The position numbers and the translations under genes were made by a program. 64,000 nucleotides of DNA. Source: Solirubrobacter soli DSM 22325 (GTDB taxonomy: Bacteria > Actinomycetota > Thermoleophilia > Solirubrobacterales > Solirubrobacteraceae). Of the stretch, positions 7,591 through 14,491 are shown in pieces. Below the pieces are notes generated by a model. It was not told where the DNA came from. It worked only from the letters and a program-made list of their open reading frames with translations, and ran no database searches. Positions within the stretch are counted from its first letter, which is position 1; every line of letters begins with the position of its first letter. The stretch lies in the NCBI RefSeq assembly GCF_000423665.1, contig NZ_AUIK01000001.1, positions 436,412 to 500,411 on the forward strand, read 5' to 3'.

Positions 7591-8830
7591 GCATGCGCCC
7601 CGCGCCGTGCTCGAGACGCTCCAACTCGAGCGCCTCAGAGAGCTCGTCGCCCGCCTGCGGCGCGTCGGGCGCGACGTGCCGGACATCGAGACCCTCGACG
7701 ACCTGCGGCAGGTCCCGTTCACCCACAAGGACGACCTGCGCGAGCACTACCCGCTCGGCCTGCTCGCCGTGCCGCGCGACCGGCTGCGCCGCATCCACGC
7801 CTCCTCCGGCACCGGCGGCACCCCCACCGTCGTCGCCTACACCGAGCACGACCTCGACGTCTGGTCGAAGGTCATGGCCCGCTGCATGGCGATGGCCGGC
7901 ATCACCCCGGGCATGGTCGTCCACAACGCCTACGGCTACGGGCTCTTCACCGGCGGCCTCGGCTTCCATCAGGGCGCCGAACGGCTCGGTGCCCTCGTCG
8001 TGCCGGTGTCCGGCGGGGTCACCCACCGGCAGGCGACGCTCCTGCGCGACCTCGAGGCGGAGGCGCTCTGCTGCACCCCGTCCTACGCGCTGCACATCGC
8101 TCAAGGTCTACGTGAGGCCGGAATCGCGCGTGAAGAGCTCAAGCTGAAAATCGGCATGTTCGGCGCCGAGCCCTGGACCGAGGGGATGCGCGAGCGGCTC
8201 GAATCCGAGCTCGGCGTGGTGGCGCTGAACGTCTACGGGCTGTCGGAGATCGTCGGCCCGGGCGTGTCGGCCGAGTGCCCGGAGGGGCGCGACGGCCTCC
8301 ACGTCCAGGAGGACCACTTCCTCGTCGAGGCGATCGACCCCGACACGGGCGAAGCGGTCGCGGACGGCGTCGAGGGCGAGCTCGTCTTCACGACGCTGAC
8401 CAAGGAGGCGGTGCCACTGCTGCGCTACCGCACGGGTGACATCGCGTCCTTGACCCACGAGCGCTGCGCGTGCGGCCGGACGTTCGCGCGGATGAGCGCG
8501 GTCCGCGGGCGGCGCGACGACATGTTGATCATCCGCGGCGTCAACCTCTATCCCTCGCAGATCGAGCACGTCCTGCTCGGCCAGCCGGGCGTCGCTCCGC
8601 ACTACCAACTGGTGGTCGAGCGGCCGGAGACGCTGGACGAGATCACCGTCTGCTGCGAGCCCGTCGCCGACGGCGTGAACCCGATCGCCCTCGCCGCGAC
8701 GATCCAGAAGGCGATCCACGCTCAGATCGGCGTGACCGTGACCGTGCACGTCAAGGCGCCGGGCGAGATCCCCCGCAGCGAGGGCAAGGCGGTGCGCGTC
8801 GTCGACCGGCGCGGTCAGCTCGGCGCGTAA
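7574..8830 (+). CDS. paaK: Phenylacetate-CoA ligase family enzyme
   Basis: 418 residues, the usual PaaK length. The ATP/AMP loop is SSGTGGTPT (about 76-84). AYGYGLFTGGLGFHQGAE, NVYGLSEIVGPG and LRYRTGDI are family signatures, and the mobile C-terminal domain follows the hinge at about 315. The family activates phenylacetate or a ring-substituted analogue to the CoA thioester with ATP. No other paa genes (paaABCDE, paaG, paaZ) are seen, so the substrate probably feeds the adjacent DpgC-like enzyme rather than the epoxide route. It starts inside that gene and ends 16 bp into the convergent TetR gene. Confidence 0.88.
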   Translation: MSVRIEHAPRAVLETLQLERLRELVARLRRVGRDVPDIETLDDLRQVPFTHKDDLREHYPLGLLAVPRDRLRRIHASSGTGGTPTVVAYTEHDLDVWSKVMARCMAMAGITPGMVVHNAYGYGLFTGGLGFHQGAERLGALVVPVSGGVTHRQATLLRDLEAEALCCTPSYALHIAQGLREAGIAREELKLKIGMFGAEPWTEGMRERLESELGVVALNVYGLSEIVGPGVSAECPEGRDGLHVQEDHFLVEAIDPDTGEAVADGVEGELVFTTLTKEAVPLLRYRTGDIASLTHERCACGRTFARMSAVRGRRDDMLIIRGVNLYPSQIEHVLLGQPGVAPHYQLVVERPETLDEITVCCEPVADGVNPIALAATIQKAIHAQIGVTVTVHVKAPGEIPRSEGKAVRVVDRRGQLGA

Positions 8831-9402
8831 GCCGTCAGCAGACGGCGAAGGAAGACCTCGGCGTCGGGCCACTCGAGGTGCGGGCGCACGGCGCGGAGCA
8901 TCGCGTACCCGTGCAGTGACGACCAGATCAGGATCGCCAGCTCGCACGCCGGCTCGTACCCGAGTGACGGGTTCATCGCCTGCAGCAGCGCGACCACGCC
9001 GTCGAGGGCCTGGTCGCGGTTCACGTCGGGGTCCTTGTCCACCGCGGTGCGGCGGGTGGAGAACAAGGTCGCGTAGAGCGCCGGGCGCTCCTCGTAGAAC
9101 GCGAGGTACGCGCGGCCCATGTTCATCAGCCGCTCGACCGGCGGGCCGTCGATCGACGCCGCGGTCAGCAACTCGCGGTTGAAGGTCTCGAAGCCGGCGT
9201 CGACCGCCGCGGCGATCAGCGCGTCGCGGTCCGGGAACTGCAGGTACAACGCGGTCGGGGAGACGCCGGCGCGGGCGGCGATCGCGCGCACCGAGGCGCG
9301 ATCGGCGTCGCCGACCTCGTTCAGCACCTCCGCCGTGGCGGCCAGCAGCTGCTCGCGCAGCTTGGAGCCTTCGCCTCGCGGGTTGCGGGGACGCGTCGTC
9401 AC
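8815..9402 (-). CDS. TetR-family transcriptional regulator
   Basis: 195 residues from a GTG start. The N-terminal helix-turn-helix (about residues 10-60) has the pattern ASVRAIAARAGVSPTALYLQFPDRDALIAA, standard for TetR repressors. The ligand-binding domain resembles TetR_C_13/WHG types (ERPALYATLFS). It is divergent from the MMPL exporter, the classic arrangement in which the regulator represses the pump. The 3' end overlaps the ligase gene by 16 bp in convergent orientation. The ligand is unknown. Confidence 0.88.
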   Translation of the reverse strand: MTTRPRNPRGEGSKLREQLLAATAEVLNEVGDADRASVRAIAARAGVSPTALYLQFPDRDALIAAAVDAGFETFNRELLTAASIDGPPVERLMNMGRAYLAFYEERPALYATLFSTRRTAVDKDPDVNRDQALDGVVALLQAMNPSLGYEPACELAILIWSSLHGYAMLRAVRPHLEWPDAEVFLRRLLTAYAPS

Positions 9403-9425
9403 ACCCAGAGGTTAGCGATTACTTG

Positions 9426-9445
9426 ACAGTCGTACATGTACTGTT
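9426..9445. promoter_or_regulatory. Candidate TetR operator with possible -35 element
   Basis: In the gap between the divergent TetR and MMPL genes the 10-bp perfect palindrome GTACATGTAC (9432-9441) is flanked by partly symmetric bases (ACAGTC and TGTTGT). A TTGACA lies at 9423-9428, just outside it. No convincing -10 is visible. Position and symmetry fit a TetR-family operator; this is inference. Confidence 0.45.
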
Positions 9446-9459
9446 GTTCACTGACGCTC

Positions 9460-11460
9460 ATGCTCTCCGCCCGCCCCAAGCGCACGCTCCTCCTCGTGCT
9501 CCTCTTCGTCGTGGTCGCCGGCGTCGTCGGTGGACCGATCGCCGGGTCACTGCAAACCGAGGGCGGGTTCATCGCCACCCAGTCGGGCTCGGCGAAGGCA
9601 CAGGCCGAGATCGAGGCGGCGACCGGCATGCAGGAGGCGCCCGGCGTCGTCGCCCTGATGAAGGACCCGGGCCAGGCCGCGGCCGTCCGCGCGAAGCTGG
9701 CGCGGCAGCCCGGCATCGCGAGCGTCCCGCCGCAACCCGTGCTCAGCCGCGACGGCAAGCAGGCCTACTTCTTCGCCACGCTGACCGCGAAGGCCGACGA
9801 GGAGGACGTGATCGCCGGGCTGGAGAACCGGTTCCCTGAAGGCTCCGGCGTGCTGCTCGGCGGCCCGGTGTTCGCGCAGCACCAGATCGGCGACTCGGTG
9901 TCCGAGGACCTCGGGCGGGCCGAGATGCTCGCCTTCCCGATCCTCCTGCTGCTCTCGCTGCTGTTCTTCCGCGGTCGTGCCGCCCTTCTCCCCCTCGTGG
10001 TCGGCATCACCACCGTGCTCGGCACGTTCCTGGTCCTCACCGTGGTCAACCAGGCGTACCACCTCTCGATCTTCGCGCTGAACCTCGTGATCGGCCTCGG
10101 CCTCGGCCTGGCGATCGACTACACGCTGTTCCTCGTCACCCGCTACCGCGAGGAGCTGGCCAAGGACAACCCGGACGCCATCCGGACGACGGTCAAGACC
10201 GCGGGACGCACGGTCGGCTTCAGCGCCGTCACGGTCGCGCTCGCCCTGATCACACTCACCGTCTTCCCGCTCGGCTTCCTGAAGTCGATGGGGATCGCGG
10301 GCGCGGCCGTCAGCATCGTCGCCGGCTCCTCCGCGCTCGTGATCGCGCCCGCGATCTTCGCGATCTGGGGTCGCAAGCTCGCCGTGAAGCCCCGCGGGCG
10401 TTCCGGCGGCTGGTATCGGCTGGCCCACGGCGTCATGCGGCACCCGCTCCCGATCGCGCTCGCCACCGGCGCGCTGATGCTCGTGATGGCCCTGCCCGCG
10501 TTGCGCGCGGTGTGGACGCCGGTCGACTCGAGCGTGATCCCGAAGGGCCAGACCGCGCGCACGGTCGTCGACACCGTCGATCGCGAGTTCGCGGGCGGCC
10601 AGGGCGACTACCCGATCACGATCGTCACCGAGCCCGGCAAGGTGCAGGCGATCAGCGCGCGTGTCGAGCAGCTGGCGGGCGTGCGCAGCGTGAGCGAGCC
10701 GCGCGCGCTGAACGCGACCACGAGCCAGATCGACGTGCTCGCCAAGGGCGACCCGATGGGCGAGACCGCGCGCGACCTCGTCGGCGACATCCGCGACGTC
10801 TCGGGCGGCGCGCTCGTCGGCGGCGCGGCGGCCGCGTTCGTCGACCAGCAGGCCGCGATCGCCGACAGCCTCCCGCTCGCGGTCGCGCTCCTCGTCGGCC
10901 TGACGATGCTCGTGCTGTGGCTGATGACCGGCTCGGTCGTCCTCCCGATCAAGGCGATCGTGATGAACGCGCTGACCGTCGGCGCCTCGCTCGGCATCCT
11001 CACGCTCGTCTTCCAGGACGGCCGCTTCGAGGGCCTGCTCGGCTACACCGGCAACGGCGGCGTCGAGCCGACCGACTTCCTCGTCGCCGCCGCGCTCGTC
11101 TTCGCGCTCTCGACCGACTACGGCGTCTTCCTGCTCGGGCGCATCAAGGAGGCGCGCGACAGCGGGCTGCCGGACCGCGAGGCCGTGGCGGTCGGCGTCG
11201 AGCGCACCGGCGCGGTCGTGACCGCCGCGGCGATCCTGCTCGCGGTCGCGATCGGCGCCTTCATCACCTCGTCGATCTCGTTCATCCAGCAGATCGGCGT
11301 CGCCACCGCCGCCGGCGTGCTGATCGACGCGTTCATCGTCCGGGCCCTGCTCGTCCCCTCGCTGATGGCCCTGCTCGGGCGCTGGAACTGGTGGGCGCCG
11401 CGTCCACTGCGCAGCCTGCACGCCCGCGTGGGGCTGCGCGAGGAGGTCGCGACAACCTAA
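9460..11460 (+). CDS. MMPL-family RND transporter
   Basis: About 666 residues from the ATG at 9460; an upstream ATG at 9436 would add MYCCSLTL, lies inside the candidate operator and is less likely. The layout is one N-terminal membrane helix, a periplasmic porter domain, a five-helix block with IGLGLGLAIDYTLFLVTRYREEL, a second porter domain and a second block with STDYGVFLLGRIKEARD. These two Asp-Tyr motifs are the proton-relay segments of MMPL transporters. It exports lipids or drugs at the inner membrane. It is probably controlled by the divergent TetR protein. Its TAA stop lies within a palindrome shared with the next gene. Confidence 0.88.
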   Translation: MLSARPKRTLLLVLLFVVVAGVVGGPIAGSLQTEGGFIATQSGSAKAQAEIEAATGMQEAPGVVALMKDPGQAAAVRAKLARQPGIASVPPQPVLSRDGKQAYFFATLTAKADEEDVIAGLENRFPEGSGVLLGGPVFAQHQIGDSVSEDLGRAEMLAFPILLLLSLLFFRGRAALLPLVVGITTVLGTFLVLTVVNQAYHLSIFALNLVIGLGLGLAIDYTLFLVTRYREELAKDNPDAIRTTVKTAGRTVGFSAVTVALALITLTVFPLGFLKSMGIAGAAVSIVAGSSALVIAPAIFAIWGRKLAVKPRGRSGGWYRLAHGVMRHPLPIALATGALMLVMALPALRAVWTPVDSSVIPKGQTARTVVDTVDREFAGGQGDYPITIVTEPGKVQAISARVEQLAGVRSVSEPRALNATTSQIDVLAKGDPMGETARDLVGDIRDVSGGALVGGAAAAFVDQQAAIADSLPLAVALLVGLTMLVLWLMTGSVVLPIKAIVMNALTVGASLGILTLVFQDGRFEGLLGYTGNGGVEPTDFLVAAALVFALSTDYGVFLLGRIKEARDSGLPDREAVAVGVERTGAVVTAAAILLAVAIGAFITSSISFIQQIGVATAAGVLIDAFIVRALLVPSLMALLGRWNWWAPRPLRSLHARVGLREEVATT

Positions 11461-11478
11461 AGGGGTCAGGCCCCTTTA
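11458..11478. repeat. Palindrome supplying stop codons to two convergent genes
   Basis: Perfect 8-bp arms TAAAGGGG and CCCCTTTA around TCAGG. The left arm gives the TAA of the MMPL gene and the centre gives the TGA of the winged-helix gene on the other strand. It may act as a bidirectional terminator, though there is no T-tract, or may be a REP-like palindromic insertion, since the winged-helix protein ends here earlier than its relatives. Confidence 0.6.
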
Positions 11479-12227
11479 ACTGCTACGCCGTCGACGAGCG
11501 TCACGGCGCGGATGATCCCGCCGCCCGGGTGGACCTGTTTGGCCAAGGCGGCGGGGACGGTGGGCGAGCGGTCCTTCCAGCCGAGCAGCAGCTCGTCGTA
11601 GGCGGGGAGATCGACACGCGGGACGGGGCCGTCCTCCACGAGGCACGGCCCCGGCTCGCGGCAGTCGCGCTTGGGCAGGCCGGACCAGTAGGCGAGGTCG
11701 TCCCGCGAAGCTCCGTGGTGGCAGGCGCCGTAGCGGCGGGCGAGCTCGTCGAGCGCCGCGTCGCGGTCGATCTCGCGCGGTGCCCAGGGGATGAAGCGCC
11801 GCTCGACGTCCTGCACGACGTGCCCCTGCATCGCCGCGCGGGCGAGCAGGTGAACGAAGCCCTGGCCCTCGACCCCGAGCTCGGCCTTCAGCTCCGCGCG
11901 CGTCGCCGGCACGCGCGCGACGATGCGCGCCACGTACGCGTCGGGGTCCGTGACACCGAGCTGCTTCAGCCGGCGCACGTTCGTCGCCTCCATCCGCGGC
12001 GCGAACAACGGGTGCAGCCACTCGAGGTCATCCGCCGACACGAGGTGCAGCGTCTGGCGCATCAGCCACGTGATGCGCATCCCGTCATCCAGTGCGCCGC
12101 CGCGGACCGCCAACGCACGCTCCGGCGTCCGCAGGTCCTGCGCCTGGACGGCCAGCAGGTGGCGCAGGACATCGCCGCCGGGCGCGTGCAGCCACTGGCC
12201 GCGCGCCCGCAGCGTCGCCTCACTCAC
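11466..12227 (-). CDS. Winged-helix DNA-binding protein, AlkZ/HTH_42-like, C-terminally short
   Basis: 253 residues. The AVQAQD segment (about 27-32) corresponds to the QxQ catalytic loop of AlkZ-type DNA glycosylases; the order of the winged helices and the C-terminal LPAYDELLLGWKDRS...HPGGGIIRAVTLVDG segment match the family. AlkZ-like proteins are usually about 340-400 residues; this one stops immediately after VDGVAVKGA, where relatives continue for another strand-rich portion, and the stop is inside the palindrome at 11458-11478. It overlaps the upstream YjbR gene by 8 bp. It may be a truncated or repurposed protein. Confidence 0.7.
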   Translation of the reverse strand: MSEATLRARGQWLHAPGGDVLRHLLAVQAQDLRTPERALAVRGGALDDGMRITWLMRQTLHLVSADDLEWLHPLFAPRMEATNVRRLKQLGVTDPDAYVARIVARVPATRAELKAELGVEGQGFVHLLARAAMQGHVVQDVERRFIPWAPREIDRDAALDELARRYGACHHGASRDDLAYWSGLPKRDCREPGPCLVEDGPVPRVDLPAYDELLLGWKDRSPTVPAALAKQVHPGGGIIRAVTLVDGVAVKGA

Positions 12228-12564
12228 CCGCGTCGAAGGCCGCGACGACGCGCTTGGCCGCCTGCAGCCGCCACGCGTCCTCGACCAACTCGGCGAGCAT
12301 CTCCGCCGCCACCATGTCCAGCCGCACGAGCACGACCGGGTAGTTCGCGTAGTGCGGCGTCACGAAGAACGTGTCCGGCTCGCCCTTGAGCAGCGCGTCG
12401 CGGTCGGCCATGTCGATCACGCGCATGACCAGCGCGTCGGGGTTGGTCCGCATCCGGCACATGAACTTGTCGCGCACCTTCAAAGAGGGCGTCCCATACG
12501 ACGTCCCCTCGACGACGCCGGGGAATCGCGCGCCGATCTCGACGACGTCCTTCCACTCAGGCAT
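12220..12564 (-). CDS. MmcQ/YjbR-family DNA-binding protein
   Basis: 114 residues, the full length of the family. Recognisable are GTSYGTPSLKVRDKFMCRM and the end region ELVEDAWRLQAAKRVVAAF; the fold is a small alpha/beta domain with a CyaY-like topology. The cellular role of the family is poorly known. It overlaps the MaoC gene upstream and the winged-helix gene downstream by 8 bp each, so the three are translated from one message. Confidence 0.85.
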   Translation of the reverse strand: MPEWKDVVEIGARFPGVVEGTSYGTPSLKVRDKFMCRMRTNPDALVMRVIDMADRDALLKGEPDTFFVTPHYANYPVVLVRLDMVAAEMLAELVEDAWRLQAAKRVVAAFDAGE

Positions 12565-13057
12565 CGGCGGGGCGGGGGCGGTTGCGGACCGGGGCGTGGG
12601 AACGGCGGTAGACGAGCAGGGTGCGTTTGAAGCTGATCACGACGGTACCGTCCTGGTTGTATCCGCGCGTGCGGACCGTGACGACGCCGACATTTTCGCG
12701 GGACTTGGAGTCGCGCACCTCGAGCACCTCGGACTCGGAGTAGATCGTGTCGCCCTCGAAGACCGGGGCGGGGAGGCGGACCTCGTCCCAGCCGAGGTTG
12801 GCCATCACGTTCTGGGAGACGTCGGTGACGCTCTGGCCGGTGACGAGCGCGAGCGTGAACGTGGAGTCGACCAGCGGGCGGCCCCACTCGGTCTGCGCCG
12901 CGTAGTGGGCGTCGAAGTGCAGGTCCGCGGTGTTCTGGGTCAGCAGGGTGAACCAGGAGTTGTCGACGGGCAGGACGGTTCGTCCGAGCGGGTGCTCGTA
13001 GACGTCGCCGACCTCGAAGTCCTCGAAGAACCGCCCCGTCCAGCCGGGCTTGATCAT
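12557..13057 (-). CDS. MaoC-family hydratase
   Basis: 166 residues. Hot-dog-fold MaoC pattern: GRFFEDFEVGDVYEHPLGRT, DLHFDAHYA, then TEWGRPLVDSTFTLALVTG with the hydratase Asp/His region (D48-H49-like in DLHFD). Closest in layout to mesaconyl-CoA or enoyl-CoA hydratases. It is the first gene of a three-gene overlapping unit and is divergent from the methyltransferase across 23 bp. The CoA substrate is not identifiable. Confidence 0.8.
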   Translation of the reverse strand: MIKPGWTGRFFEDFEVGDVYEHPLGRTVLPVDNSWFTLLTQNTADLHFDAHYAAQTEWGRPLVDSTFTLALVTGQSVTDVSQNVMANLGWDEVRLPAPVFEGDTIYSESEVLEVRDSKSRENVGVVTVRTRGYNQDGTVVISFKRTLLVYRRSHAPVRNRPRPADA

Positions 13058-13080
13058 GCGCGGAGCGTACCCTCGTCGTC

Positions 13081-13710
13081 ATGGGCGACCTCGAGCAGCT
13101 GACGAAGGTGGTCGACGTGCGCGGGAAGACCGTCGTCGACATCGGCTGCGGTGACGGCGCCTTCGTGCGCGCGCTGGCGACCGCGGGTGCGGAAGCGATC
13201 GGCATCGAGGTTTCCGAGGACGCCGTCGCCCGCGCCCGCGAACGCGACCCGGCGCATCGCTACGAGCTCGGCGGGGCGGAGCGGCTCCCGTTCGAGGACG
13301 CGTCGATCGACGTCGCCACGCTGATGCGCAGCCTGCACCACGTGCCCGACCCGGCGAGGGCGTTCCCGGAGCTCGCGCGTGTGGTGCGCGGGCATGTGTG
13401 GATCGCCGAGCCGCTGCCCGAGGGCGAGTTCTTCGAGCTCCTGCGGCCGGTCGACGACGAGACCGAGGTGCGGGCGAACGCGCAGCGCGCGATCGCCGAG
13501 CAGGACCGCTTCGACCGCGTCGAGACGATCGAGTACGACGTCTGGCTCAGGCTTCCCGCGTTCGAAGCGTTCCGGGACATGGTGCTCTCGGCCGACCCCA
13601 CCCGCGCCGAGCGCTGGGCGGCGCACGAGGGGGACCTGCGGGCGCGGTTCGCGCCGGGCGACTTCCTGATCCCGATGCGCGCCGACCTGCTGCGGATCAC
13701 CAGCCGATGA
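13081..13710 (+). CDS. Class I SAM-dependent methyltransferase
   Basis: 209 residues. Motif I is VVDIGCGDGAFVRAL (about 18-32), followed by an acidic residue after strand 2 (IGIEVSEDA), then ERLPFEDASIDVATLMRSLHHVPDP, typical of the Methyltransf_11 family (UbiE/COQ5-like). The acceptor substrate is unknown. The gene starts 23 bp from the MaoC gene on the other strand and overlaps the next convergent gene by 14 bp. Confidence 0.85.
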   Translation: MGDLEQLTKVVDVRGKTVVDIGCGDGAFVRALATAGAEAIGIEVSEDAVARARERDPAHRYELGGAERLPFEDASIDVATLMRSLHHVPDPARAFPELARVVRGHVWIAEPLPEGEFFELLRPVDDETEVRANAQRAIAEQDRFDRVETIEYDVWLRLPAFEAFRDMVLSADPTRAERWAAHEGDLRARFAPGDFLIPMRADLLRITSR

Positions 13711-14266
13711 GGACCAACTCGCCGGTGCGCTCGAGCGAGCGAGCGTCGATCCGGCCGTCCGCCAGCTCCGCGGCGACGTCGGCCTCCTCGCCCGCCAGCA
13801 GGCGGTCGACGAGCCGGCGGTCGCCATGCCCGGGCAGCTTCGTCTGCCCGACGTAGCAGACGCGCTCCGGTGCGCCGAGGCGTTCGAGCAGGTCTTCGGC
13901 GATCGCGAGGATGGCCCGCGTGCGCTCCGGGTCCGAGCGGGTGAGCCGGCGGGCGGCCGCGACGTCGCAGCCGAACAGGCGCGCGATCGTCCGCTCCTCC
14001 GGTGCCGCGGCGGCGAACTCCTCCGCGGCGGCGAGCACCGCGTCGCTCTCGCCCGCCTCGATCAACTCGAGCGGGGTCTGGGAGAGCATCATCGGGTCGC
14101 CGATCGGATACGAGCGGCGCTCGTGGGTGAGCCACTCGCGCGCGTCACCCGGCGAGAGCCCGCAGCCGAGCAGCGTGCCCGCGATCGCATCCGCGACCTC
14201 GCGCGACGCTCCGGCGGCCACCAGCCGCCCCGCGACCGCGGACGTCCCGAATCTCAAGAGTCTCAT
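13697..14266 (-). CDS. Protein of unknown function
   Basis: 189 residues from the ATG at 14266, chosen because sequence before it is Arg/Pro-rich and looks non-coding. The protein is Ala/Glu/Arg-rich and helical with no membrane segment. A stretch EWLTHERRSYPIGDPMMLSQ followed by TPLELIEAGE slightly recalls the TPLELL-TG motif of DUF2384/ParS-type antitoxins, but the rest does not clearly fit and no partner toxin is adjacent. I do not assign a function. It overlaps the methyltransferase end by 14 bp. Confidence 0.6.
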   Translation of the reverse strand: MRLLRFGTSAVAGRLVAAGASREVADAIAGTLLGCGLSPGDAREWLTHERRSYPIGDPMMLSQTPLELIEAGESDAVLAAAEEFAAAAPEERTIARLFGCDVAAARRLTRSDPERTRAILAIAEDLLERLGAPERVCYVGQTKLPGHGDRRLVDRLLAGEEADVAAELADGRIDARSLERTGELVLIGW

Positions 14267-14288
14267 CCACGACTCATGGTACGGCCAA

Positions 14289-14316
14289 GGGCGCCGGCGC
14301 TCACGCGCCGGCGCCC
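14289..14316 (-). terminator. Strong GC hairpin
   Basis: Perfect 12-bp stem GGGCGCCGGCGC/GCGCCGGCGCCC with a TCAC loop. It lies about 175 bp downstream of the stop of the giant secreted protein ending at 14492 and just before the small unknown gene, so it probably ends that transcript. There is no T-tract. I see no gene in the remaining 14317-14491. Confidence 0.6.
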
Positions 14317-14491
14317 CCCAATCCGCTAGGGAGCCAGCTGACGAATACCGATTCGCCCGCGCCGGCACATCCGCAGCGCCTCGCGCCAGCCACGCTGCTC
14401 ACGTGGCAGAGCCACGCATCGCGAGCGCGGCCGGCCCGACGCACTGGCGGCTGCACCAGCGCGGTCGGACCGACCATTCGCCAACTGACTC

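Noticed and set aside
7574..8830. A complete phenylacetate degradation (paa) cluster
   Set aside because: Only the ligase is present; no epoxidase, isomerase or ring-opening genes are nearby.
13697..14266. ParS/DUF2384 antitoxin
   Set aside because: Only a short TPLELIEAGE-like match is seen, no partner toxin is adjacent and the rest of the protein does not fit.
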